Positions 56,436 through 64,000 of a stretch of 64,000 nucleotides of DNA are shown one piece after another. Location of the stretch: the IMG/VR virus record IMGVR_UViG_3300046318_000491, positions 62,001-126,000 of that record; one strand, given 5' to 3'. Below the pieces are notes generated by a model. That model searched no databases and was not told the origin of the DNA. It saw nothing but the letters and a program-made list of their open reading frames with translations. Numbering within the stretch: position 1 is the first letter of the stretch; every line of letters starts with the position of its first letter. This DNA is from a virus. The translations under genes were made by a program, and so were the position numbers.

Positions 56436-59400
56436 CCGCGGTTCGCCCCCATTTCGACGACTTCGATGTGTTCATCGCCGTTTTGATCCATGTAGTAGAC
56501 ACCCAGCCCTGGGTCTCCACCGTCCAGAGCATCTAGCTCAACAATTTCTGCAACGCTACCTAGATAATCGCCGTCTTCACTATACCAAGCGTCACCGGTG
56601 TCCATAGATGCAACGTTTCCTACAACAGGGGCAGCTGGTGTTTGATCGTCAGCTGATACGCCACTGTTACCTAGGTACGGGACGGCTGGTGCCGGGTCAG
56701 CGTCATCGCCATCGTCATCTGGGCTAACACCGGCAGAGCCGGCATCAGACTTACGACGCTCAACGTCTCCGAAGTCCACAACACTAGCGAGTGAAGGGAG
56801 GCCACGTGCAGCAATCATAGCTGCACCCTTAGGTGAAGGAATGTAGTCGGTCGGGGTTGAGTCCTCATTGTCGGTTCCAGTTAAACGGTCCATGTACTTG
56901 GTAGCAAGAATATTAGCTACGGTGCCATTAGCAAAGCGCACGCGAGCAGTATCCTGATACCCAGCTACAGAAGGGTTTAGAGCAATGATAGTACCGACAG
57001 ATTCTTCACCCTGTGAGTTATAGTAGCGAACCTTGTCACCCTGCTCGATGATCGTGCGGCCATTTCTAGATGCCCATGGGCGACGCTGAATGTCTCGGAG
57101 GTCAAACCCTTCAGACATCAATTGCTTCTCTAGCACACTTGGCAACTGCGCAAATTTGGCTTGCTGCGGGTGACCAGAGTAGCGAGTCTTAATTCCAGAC
57201 TTTAACTTATTGATTAGAAGACTACGCGAGCCTTCGTTGTCTGGTAGGTGGCCTAGTGCCTGAACCAAGGTCTGTAGAACCTGATCACCGTCAGTGTCAT
57301 AGTCATTCTCTAGTACTTCCCAGAAATTCTGTAAGTAGTTCTTTAGAACAGATCCATAGGTCTTGCTGTTCTTTGCAAGGTTAAGCTCGCGTGGGCGACC
57401 TTCTAGGAATTTATCAACTAGCTCGTCTGGAGTTAGAAGCTTGAACGAGGTCTTAGTGTAATCCTCTGGAGTGAAGGCACGTCCAGCTGCAGACTTGTTG
57501 CGGAAGAAACGGACACGACGCTCTAAAGGCGACTTCTCTCCAAACCACTTACGTAGTTCCTCTGATTTAGGGTTTCCAGGAGTAGAACGGCCTAGAAGCT
57601 GGTCACGAAATACGTACAAACCATTCTTTTCGCCGAATAAGCCCTTGAAAGAGTCCTTGTAGTCGTAGTGGTAGAAGGTTTGCTCTTCGCCAGTAGCCAA
57701 GTCCTTGAACTTATAACGTTCCATAAACTTGTTGTCGAAAGTTCGCTCTACGGCTGTTTCGTACTGATATGTTTTACCGTCATTGTCAGTGAATTGGGAG
57801 CGCTCGATGATGATAGCGTCGTCTGATCCAATAACTGCTTGAGGAAATTCTTCTAGCAAACCGTTGACGATTGCATCTGGATCTTCAGCCGGAACTGACT
57901 TTCCGTTCTTAACCTGCATAAGAGGCTTACCATCTTCGCCGAATAGCGGGGTAATCTTTTTTGCGCGAAGCTCGTCCTGAGGGGTAATTCCAGGAGAAAC
58001 GTACTGCCCCTTATCTGCGCGAGTCTTTTTTGCTGCCGCGATTGCACTGCCCTTAGGGGTTTTAGTTCCAGAAGGCTTAGTAGTGGTTCCGTCGCTGTTC
58101 TTAGTCCCCTGAGACTTAGCCTTAGCAACCTTAACCTTTGGAGCTGCTGGTGTCTTTGTTTTTGCAGCAGGAGCGGCAGGTGCTGATGGTGCTGTCGGGG
58201 CATTGTCTGGTACCGCTGGCTGTGCAGCAGGTGCAGCAGGTGCAGCAGGTGCTGCATTGTCAGACGGGCGGTCAATGTTAGCCTGCTGGCTACGGCTGAA
58301 GGTTTCCATGCGAGTCTTGCCATCTTCATCAACAAAAGTGACTCGGGTGGCTGGTTTGCCGTTGAAGTCAACAGCATCGTTAGAGACCTTAGTTACATCA
58401 CCGCGGAAGATTCCGTTAGTGCTGTACAGCTTATCGCCATTTTTGACATCTGTAGCATTAATAAATTTAGATGTACCTGGAGCTGTAGGAACCGGAGCAG
58501 CTGGAGCGGTATCTGCTGGCTTAGCCGCCTTGTTCGCGGTAGGCTTTGCTGGTGCAACATCCTGGTAGTCGGTGATAGCTTTAACTTCGTCATCATTGCT
58601 GATCTCTAGGTCGCGGCGGTTGCCCTTGTCATCTACCGCTGGGATATTGATAGCTGTCTGGTCCGAGTTCCAGTCTGCATCACCATCAAGCTTGAGGGTG
58701 TCAAGAGTCTTAGGGTCGATAATGTAGTCGCCCTTCTTAAGGTCAAGACCAAACTTGTACTCCTGCTGTAGGGGCTGAATGTTAAAGTCCCAACCAGAGC
58801 CCGCTGGAGCCTGAGCTGCATTAACTTTATTTAGAAGATCATCAAGACTAGGAACTTCGTCACCATAAGCAACATCTCCCATGATGTCTTTCACTATGTC
58901 ATCAACCGAACTGACGGGAGCTGCGTCAGGAGTAGTGGCACTTTCAGCTGGAAGAACATCCATGTCGCCATCAGCAAGATCTTTTATGTTGCTAGCAGGG
59001 ACTTCTTTACCGCCAGCCGAGTCCCGACGCCATGTGTCAGGACCGGTCTTGGTGGCGGTAATCTCAGCGCCGCCCTTGCCGTCGGTGTTTACGCGGTCCT
59101 TAAGCTTTACAGTAGTACCTACTGGAGCTTCATCAATTGCCTTATCGTTGGCAGCCTTTCGAGCGTCGTACGCAGCTCCCGGGGCAGCAGCATCTCCAAG
59201 GTCATGACCAATAAGCTTTGCAACCTCGTCTTGAGGCATAAGACCTTCTGCCCCCGGAGCAAGCTTCGCAAGAGGTGACTTGTCACGCTCGGACTGAATG
59301 GTTGCCTTCTGGTCATCGGTAGGAGCGTCAGTAGCAAGTTTGATATCTGACTCGGTTGCAGGACGACGGTTCATGTCCGCTATATCCTGAATGTCAGAGT

Positions 59401-59779
59401 CTAGGCGCTCGGTTGCGCTGGTAGCAGTCTTTTTAGTAATGCCCTGCTTCTTAAGAACTGAATCGGGAATAGAAGCGTCGAACTGCTCTGCATTGCGAGA
59501 GGTTACGTCGTAGATGTAGTAATTGCCGTCTGCTTCTTTTACAAGCTGGCGTGCATAACCTGCACGCTCTGAAGCACCGATGTAGACACCGCGCTGGTCT
59601 TGGACACTGCCGTCTGACATGCGGACCTTGGCTAGAAGGCCTCGACCCATCTCCATCCACTGGCCCTTGCCATCGCGGAGCTGGATTCGCCAAAAGCCCT
59701 TGTTAGCACCATCGTTGAATCCGAGAGCTGTCGCTGCTGCGATAACGGCCTTTGACTTGAACTTGTCTAGATAAGACAT
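56426..59779 (-). CDS. Giant virion protein with Pro/Ala linkers; frameshift donor
   Basis: 1117 residues. N-terminus helical (MSYLDKFKSKAVIAAATALG), then GFWRIQLRDGKGQWMEMGRG and IYDVTSRNAEQF, a domain recurrent in large phage head proteins. Several small barrel-like units follow (VGTTVKLKDRVNTDGKGGAE; INATDVKNGDKLYSTNG; IIEQGDKVRYYNSQGEESVG) between low-complexity Ala/Pro/Asp linkers (about 400-600 and 1000-1070). A helical block lies at about 640-900. The last codons form the slippery site of the -1 frameshift, so a fraction of product would continue into the effector-like ORF (about 2095 residues). It starts with AAGGATAC before ATG and follows a terminator. The function is unknown. Confidence 0.65.
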   Translation of the reverse strand: MSYLDKFKSKAVIAAATALGFNDGANKGFWRIQLRDGKGQWMEMGRGLLAKVRMSDGSVQDQRGVYIGASERAGYARQLVKEADGNYYIYDVTSRNAEQFDASIPDSVLKKQGITKKTATSATERLDSDIQDIADMNRRPATESDIKLATDAPTDDQKATIQSERDKSPLAKLAPGAEGLMPQDEVAKLIGHDLGDAAAPGAAYDARKAANDKAIDEAPVGTTVKLKDRVNTDGKGGAEITATKTGPDTWRRDSAGGKEVPASNIKDLADGDMDVLPAESATTPDAAPVSSVDDIVKDIMGDVAYGDEVPSLDDLLNKVNAAQAPAGSGWDFNIQPLQQEYKFGLDLKKGDYIIDPKTLDTLKLDGDADWNSDQTAINIPAVDDKGNRRDLEISNDDEVKAITDYQDVAPAKPTANKAAKPADTAPAAPVPTAPGTSKFINATDVKNGDKLYSTNGIFRGDVTKVSNDAVDFNGKPATRVTFVDEDGKTRMETFSRSQQANIDRPSDNAAPAAPAAPAAQPAVPDNAPTAPSAPAAPAAKTKTPAAPKVKVAKAKSQGTKNSDGTTTKPSGTKTPKGSAIAAAKKTRADKGQYVSPGITPQDELRAKKITPLFGEDGKPLMQVKNGKSVPAEDPDAIVNGLLEEFPQAVIGSDDAIIIERSQFTDNDGKTYQYETAVERTFDNKFMERYKFKDLATGEEQTFYHYDYKDSFKGLFGEKNGLYVFRDQLLGRSTPGNPKSEELRKWFGEKSPLERRVRFFRNKSAAGRAFTPEDYTKTSFKLLTPDELVDKFLEGRPRELNLAKNSKTYGSVLKNYLQNFWEVLENDYDTDGDQVLQTLVQALGHLPDNEGSRSLLINKLKSGIKTRYSGHPQQAKFAQLPSVLEKQLMSEGFDLRDIQRRPWASRNGRTIIEQGDKVRYYNSQGEESVGTIIALNPSVAGYQDTARVRFANGTVANILATKYMDRLTGTDNEDSTPTDYIPSPKGAAMIAARGLPSLASVVDFGDVERRKSDAGSAGVSPDDDGDDADPAPAVPYLGNSGVSADDQTPAAPVVGNVASMDTGDAWYSEDGDYLGSVAEIVELDALDGGDPGLGVYYMDQNGDEHIEVVEMGANRGPK

Positions 59780-59887
59780 AAGTATCCTTCTGTTGATACT
59801 GAAAACTAAGATAAGGTTAGCGCAAGAAAACGCCTATTAAAAGTTTACAGAACGTTGAGCCATGCTATTTGCTTAGGTAAAAAGAAA

Positions 59888-59910
59888 CCCACCACGGAAG
59901 AAGTGGTGGG
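59888..59910 (-). terminator. Rho-independent terminator after the Dps-like gene
   Basis: Minus strand CCCACCAC, 7-base loop, GTGGTGGG, then TTTCTTTTT. Perfect 8-bp GC-rich stem plus a T-run: a good intrinsic terminator ending the terminase-portal-Dps unit. The 145-base gap it sits in (59780-59924) must then hold a promoter for the giant protein gene; none was recognised. Confidence 0.8.
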
Positions 59911-59924
59911 GTCTTTAATTAGTT

Positions 59925-60416
59925 CTAGCGCATCCCTAGCGTGGCTTTTAGCTGCCAGGTCCACTTGCTGTAGATGTCTAGAAGCTCTGCCGCGTAGTTT
60001 GCAATCTGCTGAGCATCTAGGGCATTAGCGATATCAAATAGCTTAGATGCCTCTGATGCAAGAGTTGAGTTGACCATGAGCAGCGACCCAAGCATTGCCT
60101 TGGCGTCACCACCGTTGATTCGTTCCTCCTTGATGCAGGAGATTTCGCAGAAGTCAGTTAGTAGGTAAGGGGCATCGAATCCATTTACAAGTAGGTACTC
60201 GGCTAGCTTGTCGATAGTACCGTCAAAGCTTTCGTAGATCTCTGCAAAAAATTCGTGAAACTGAGTGAACTCCGGGCCCATGACATTCCAGTGATACCCG
60301 TGAGCCAAGAACTTGGCGGTTACGTTATCTGAAAGAAGGTGAGCTAGCTGGAACCCTAGTTCTTCTTTAGTAGGGCCTGCCATTTCGGCAGCATCTACTA
60401 CGGTCATGTTTTCCAT
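59925..60416 (-). CDS. Dps-like ferritin-family protein
   Basis: 163 residues, the usual Dps length. HLLSDNVTAKFLAHGYHWNV followed by EFTQFHEFFAEIYESFDGTI and DKLAEYLL carry the Dps ferroxidase pattern (His in HGYHWNV, His in FHEFF, then the Asp/Glu pair). Dps forms dodecamers that store iron and bind DNA. It starts one base after the portal stop, inside the packaging operon, and is followed by a strong terminator. Its role here may be to protect or condense DNA, or to occupy the head. Cysteines (DFCEISC) are atypical for Dps. Confidence 0.8.
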   Translation of the reverse strand: MENMTVVDAAEMAGPTKEELGFQLAHLLSDNVTAKFLAHGYHWNVMGPEFTQFHEFFAEIYESFDGTIDKLAEYLLVNGFDAPYLLTDFCEISCIKEERINGGDAKAMLGSLLMVNSTLASEASKLFDIANALDAQQIANYAAELLDIYSKWTWQLKATLGMR

Positions 60417-60417
60417 A

Positions 60418-62151
60418 TTATGCCTCTGGTTCTGCTAGGGGTGGGGCTGCGCTAGGTGCAATAGGTTCAGCTGGGGCTGCCTCGGTAGGCTGCCCGCCCT
60501 GAAGTAGCTGATCGATCTCTGGTGACATAGGAGCAACAGAATTAGCCTGCTGATTTTCCTTTACCAACTTGATAATCTCCGGTGCGACCGCAGCCAAAAG
60601 GTTCTCGGTGAACTCCGGGGTAATAGCTCCCTTACTCACAACTAGGCGCATTGCAAGTTCATTAGGAGTCGGAGCATCCTGATCCGAGAATCCGTGAGCA
60701 CGACGCCAAGTATCAAAGCTGACGGCCATCTTATCAAAACCAGCATCAGCATCTGCAGCACGGTCGTTACGAGTAGCAACGTGCGATGGGTCATACCAAA
60801 TCTGAATTCGGTTAACGTCTACATCTTCATAACCTAGCGACTTCAAGTATGGTCGCATGTAGACAACAGTCAGTGCGTCAACAATGAGTAGCATCAGAGG
60901 CTCGATGTGCGCCTTGTAGAGGGCTTCGTCGATCTGAAGAGCGTTAGAGTACTTAACGTTTGCTAGGCCCGTCACGACGTCCTTAGGGACGTCTAGACCC
61001 TGCATGATGCGCTCTAGTACACGGTCGGCACGAGAGACAAGCGAGTCGTCGAATGAACGCTCGAACTTGAACTGCTTGATCTTGTCGCCAAGTTCTGCAG
61101 GACCGCGGATGATAAGTGGAACAACGGCGCTCGCTGAGTCCTCGTCCTTAATCGGAGTGGTCATTGCATCGATGAGCTGATCTTCAAAGTCGTCAGCAGC
61201 TTCTTCGGTATTGTAGAGCTCGTTGTATTCGCCATCTTCATCGTACGGGTAGTCCGGGTCTGGAGATGCTGCCACTGATAGACCGTCTGGCAAGTAAAGA
61301 GCACCAGCGTTGAGGCGCGAACGTGCAGTTGCACGGAAGGTACGGTTTAGAAGTAGAAGCTCAGCGCAGAGATCGAGTAGGCCTCGTAGTGAAGAGTCCG
61401 CTTCCATAGAGTAGCGAGGGTGTGCCTTCCAGATACGTCCGATAAACGCGTCCTTAGGTAGGCGAAGAGCATTCTTAGAGGCAGTCATTGAAGAGCTGCC
61501 ACCAACATCACGAATAGGGTTAATAACGTACTGACCCTTCGCATCAACCTGCAGCTCGTCAACTGAGCGCATGTCCCAGGTCTCTGGCAGCCCTGAGCCG
61601 ATACGCTCTGGAATCTGAACTAGGTAGCACTCGCCAGTAACCTGTAGGTTTAGAGCTGCATCTTTAAGAAGGCCAGCCTGGCCTCCGTAAGCTGAGTCAA
61701 GACGAGCAAGCGCACGCTGAGCAGCAGATGCAATGTCTTTTTCTAAGGTCTCTGACTTGTCAATAGGAATTGGAGCTTCGGCAGGGTCATCTACAACAGC
61801 AGCGTAAAGGCGGATGCGAGATACCACAGACGCAACAAGATTGAACGCATATTTCACCTCTCCAATGGCATCGTAGTATTCCCAAGCTTCTGTCTGCCAT
61901 GAGCCAGCAGCCCCTTGACGGCGAGCCTTGAAGCGTTCGGCCTCTGTCTTGTCATCCATCTTTACCTGAACTGCAGCAGCAGTCAGAGGTCGTGCAGAAT
62001 TAAAAGGAGCAGCCTCGGCATAAACAAGACCGAAAGAATCTACAGAGATTCCAGGTGCAATAGGGGTGGCACTACGTGGAGCAGACGCTCGTAGGCCAGT
62101 CGCGCTACGGCGCTGGCCTTCGTTCTTTGGGGTACGTTTAAAAATTCCCAA
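60418..62151 (-). CDS. Portal protein
   Basis: 577 residues. WQTEAWEYYDAIGEVKYAFN near 85, VVSRIRLYAAVVDDP, GECYLVQIPERI, EADSSLRGLLDLCAELLLLN and LERIMQGLDVPKDVVTGLAN follow the siphovirus portal pattern of actinophages. Pro/Ala-rich end. Sits two small genes after the large terminase, and before the Dps-like gene. Confidence 0.85.
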   Translation of the reverse strand: MGIFKRTPKNEGQRRSATGLRASAPRSATPIAPGISVDSFGLVYAEAAPFNSARPLTAAAVQVKMDDKTEAERFKARRQGAAGSWQTEAWEYYDAIGEVKYAFNLVASVVSRIRLYAAVVDDPAEAPIPIDKSETLEKDIASAAQRALARLDSAYGGQAGLLKDAALNLQVTGECYLVQIPERIGSGLPETWDMRSVDELQVDAKGQYVINPIRDVGGSSSMTASKNALRLPKDAFIGRIWKAHPRYSMEADSSLRGLLDLCAELLLLNRTFRATARSRLNAGALYLPDGLSVAASPDPDYPYDEDGEYNELYNTEEAADDFEDQLIDAMTTPIKDEDSASAVVPLIIRGPAELGDKIKQFKFERSFDDSLVSRADRVLERIMQGLDVPKDVVTGLANVKYSNALQIDEALYKAHIEPLMLLIVDALTVVYMRPYLKSLGYEDVDVNRIQIWYDPSHVATRNDRAADADAGFDKMAVSFDTWRRAHGFSDQDAPTPNELAMRLVVSKGAITPEFTENLLAAVAPEIIKLVKENQQANSVAPMSPEIDQLLQGGQPTEAAPAEPIAPSAAPPLAEPEA

Positions 62152-62163
62152 GGGGTCTCCCTG

Positions 62164-62463
62164 TTAGTCGAGACGTGTCGCGATAACCCCAACGATTGCT
62201 GAGATAGACAACACTAATGATACCACATACGCAAGTAGCGGGACTACTAGGAAGAGTCCTACAAGAAAAAGTGTAGCCCAAATACTCATGCACCAGTTGC
62301 AGGTGAATAGATATCCTAGTTTTGTTTCTGGTGAATATTTTTTCCAGACCTTTTCACGCAGCGGTTCTAGAATTACATCAGTGGTTAGTAGTCGAGTTAG
62401 TCGATATGAAGCCAAAACCATGATGATGTATGTAAAAAAAGTTACTTCAGTTACTGGTGTCAT
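62164..62463 (-). CDS. Membrane protein, DUF1360-like
   Basis: 99 residues with two or three hydrophobic segments. The pattern YRLTRLLTTDVILEPLREKV...LGYLFTCNWCMSIW is that of DUF1360 phage/bacterial membrane proteins (conserved CxWC). The function is unknown; it sits between terminase and portal, where actinophages often carry it. Confidence 0.75.
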   Translation of the reverse strand: MTPVTEVTFFTYIIMVLASYRLTRLLTTDVILEPLREKVWKKYSPETKLGYLFTCNWCMSIWATLFLVGLFLVVPLLAYVVSLVLSISAIVGVIATRLD

Positions 62464-62823
62464 CTAGTCTCTCATCGATGTGATTGTTTTGTAAGCATTC
62501 CAGCTTCGAAGGCGGGATCCGCACCCGCAGTTGGTGTCCTTTTTGAATGCTAGCATCTTTCCGGTCTCAGTCACAACGCGGTAATCGCCTTTTTTATGCA
62601 TCGGCGGTAAGAATTCAGTATATTTTTCACGAAAAATGATCTGTGCACCGTCCGGCGAGTCTTGAGCGACAACAATTAGCTCGTCTGTGACTACAACACG
62701 CGTTGTTGCGATGTAGTGAGCCCCTTCAGTGGCTGGAGCGGAGGTCAAAGACGTAACATCGTCAGTAAAATCGGCTGAAACTACCGCCAAGTGAGCTGGA
62801 AATATATCTACAAGTACTTTCAT
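62464..62823 (-). CDS. Hypothetical protein
   Basis: 119 residues. Beta-rich (KVLVDIFPAHLAVVSADF; YIATTRVVVTDELIVVAQ) with a cysteine-containing C-terminus NCGCGSRLRSW that occurs beside actinophage terminases. The ATG overlaps the terminase stop by 4 bases. Function not known. Confidence 0.65.
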   Translation of the reverse strand: MKVLVDIFPAHLAVVSADFTDDVTSLTSAPATEGAHYIATTRVVVTDELIVVAQDSPDGAQIIFREKYTEFLPPMHKKGDYRVVTETGKMLAFKKDTNCGCGSRLRSWNAYKTITSMRD

Positions 62824-64000
62824 CGGACTCTGAATGTCCCGCCACGGCCAGGAGAGCCCCTTCCGGTAGTAGGAAGACCGATTTTTCGGTCTCCCATGCT
62901 CTTTGCGCGGATTTTTCCACCCGAAAAGCCCGGTGGTGGCTTAATTAGCAGTGCTGTAAGGCCATGAACAAGAGCATCAACGCGGTCAGGTGATTTACCC
63001 TCTCCAGGTACCCAAGAAATCATCTGAGACTCTAAATCAGCCAAAAATCCAACGTGGTGAACGCGATTTTGCTCGTAAGCTAGGGTAATTGGCTCTGCTC
63101 GGAGTGCTTTTCCTTGCTTGGAGTGGACTTCAAGTACTTTAATTGTAGGGTCGATGGTGTTGATCGCGTTGCGTACAAGAGCACCGCCCTGATTAACTTC
63201 TGCAACAACGGGACAACCCCACTTTCGCGCCATTTGAACAACTTTATTGGCCCAAACGTCGGGCGAACCGTGTACTGAAGCGTCTTCAAGCACCCAGGCC
63301 TGTCGCTTATATAGATCATGCTCTGCAGTAGACGCTACGACGACTATACCACACTCATCGCGAGGGTTTTCGGCAACAGATGGGTCAACACCGATACAGC
63401 GTAGAGGTGTATTTAGTGGGTAGAAGCCCTCACGTCCAGATTCGATAGATTCTTCGGTCCAGAGAGCACCTTCCATGGCCTCAAGCATTTCACCATAAAG
63501 CTCCTGACGGGCAAGAGAGGTTCCCTGGTATACGCCAAGCATCGTGTCAAGGTACGCGCCGGCCAAGTTACCAGCGTTATCCATGGTAGAACCACGAGTA
63601 ATTTTTACAATGTCACCTTTTAGCGACTCTTCAATGAGCTTATACAGAAGCGGGGTACGCTTTGGCGTGGTAGTTACAAGAATCTGTGGGTTCATACCAA
63701 GACGAGTACCAACGCGAAGGTTGTCGAACGCGGTCATGCCTGCAGCATCTGGAGTTTGACGCCAAGCTGCGATCTCATCGCCCCATGCGTGAGTAAACTG
63801 AGGACCACGGAGTGAGTCAGGTTCATCGGCGGTGAAAAGGGAAGCGGTGTTTCCATTAGGCCAAGTTAGACGACGCTTTGATGGCTCATAGAGTGGACGT
63901 TCAGATGGAGGAGTAACGTTTAGAACGCCAGACTCACCTTCAACGATAACGTCACGCACGTCTGCAGCGGTACGAGCAACGAGACCGAAGCGACGCTGAC
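62820..64000 (-). CDS. terL: Terminase large subunit (5' partial)
   Basis: The frame is open to the right edge, where it reads GLVARTAADVRDVIVEGESG, the usual segment after Walker A. Then ADEPDSLRGPQFTHAWGDEI (Walker B with the catalytic DE), TTTPKR (coupling motif), and the RNase H-like nuclease with CIGVDPSVAENPRDECGIVV, EVNQGG and PDRVDALVHGLTALL. About 393 C-terminal residues are present; the ATPase start is off the window. It packages DNA through the portal. Confidence 0.92.
   Translation of the reverse strand, partial: QRRFGLVARTAADVRDVIVEGESGVLNVTPPSERPLYEPSKRRLTWPNGNTASLFTADEPDSLRGPQFTHAWGDEIAAWRQTPDAAGMTAFDNLRVGTRLGMNPQILVTTTPKRTPLLYKLIEESLKGDIVKITRGSTMDNAGNLAGAYLDTMLGVYQGTSLARQELYGEMLEAMEGALWTEESIESGREGFYPLNTPLRCIGVDPSVAENPRDECGIVVVASTAEHDLYKRQAWVLEDASVHGSPDVWANKVVQMARKWGCPVVAEVNQGGALVRNAINTIDPTIKVLEVHSKQGKALRAEPITLAYEQNRVHHVGFLADLESQMISWVPGEGKSPDRVDALVHGLTALLIKPPPGFSGGKIRAKSMGDRKIGLPTTGRGSPGRGGTFRVR

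Noticed and set aside
59780-59880. Late promoter decamer before the giant head protein gene
   Set aside because: The best string, CTTTTAATAG, matches only 6 of 10 positions; not enough to call.

Overview
The window is a 64 kb slice of a large tailed-phage genome, open at both ends: a collagen-like tail fibre gene runs off the left edge and the large terminase gene runs off the right edge. The head genes, a 1214-residue tape measure protein and Dit/hub-like tail tip proteins indicate a siphovirus. A WhiB-family protein, a regulator family confined to actinobacteria and their phages, points to an actinobacterial host. The moderate GC content and the protein style suggest a low-GC freshwater actinobacterium, but that is inference. 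No integrase, excisionase or lysogeny repressor is visible. The DNA polymerase carries Tyr at the E. coli Phe762 position, which fits a virulent phage.

Layout. (1) 1-6791, plus strand: receptor-facing fibre proteins, namely a Gly-X-Y collagen-like fibre, a short protein with a Pro/Tyr/Phe linker and a PASTA domain, and a fibre with seven carbohydrate-binding-like repeats. (2) 6792-9407, minus: a primase/SF3 helicase. (3) 9635-12570, plus: a small membrane protein, a small putative DNA-binding protein, a metallophosphoesterase and a glycosyltransferase. (4) 12536-22305, minus: WhiB with a zinc ribbon, small unknowns, a second glycosyltransferase, and the replication/recombination set (SSB-like protein, Sak4-like ATPase, Cas4/RecB-like nuclease, SNF2 helicase, RuvC-like resolvase, family A DNA polymerase). 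(5) 22359-64000, minus: the structural operon in conventional order when read right to left: terminase, portal, Dps-like protein, giant internal proteins, capsid protease, capsid, second capsid-type protein, tail tube, adaptors, tail-assembly pair, tape measure, Dit, hub and two large tail tip proteins.

Three things stand out. First, a textbook -1 programmed frameshift signal (slippery C CCA AAA directly before UAA, 6-nt spacer, then a two-helix stem) ends the 1117-residue gene at 56426-59779. It would fuse that protein in frame to the next ORF, which carries a HEAGH metallopeptidase motif, a HipA/PI3K-like kinase-like region and a C-terminal ADP-ribosyltransferase-like domain. The product would be a roughly 2095-residue protein made in minor amounts, plausibly a capsid-carried effector. 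Second, a decamer GGTAAAATAG, exact at three sites and near-exact at three more, lies 30-105 bases upstream of structural genes and of the small membrane protein gene. It has no -35 box and looks like a phage late promoter. Third, virion proteins are repeatedly enlarged by added modules: a Glu/Ala/Val-rich acidic segment in the capsid precursor, a 1622-residue protease composite, FCCH-like repeats in five tail proteins, and carbohydrate-binding-like repeats in fibres.

Coding density is very high. No intergenic stretch exceeds 300 bases; the longest is the 227-base divergent region at 9408-9634. No tRNA, CRISPR array or insertion sequence was recognised.
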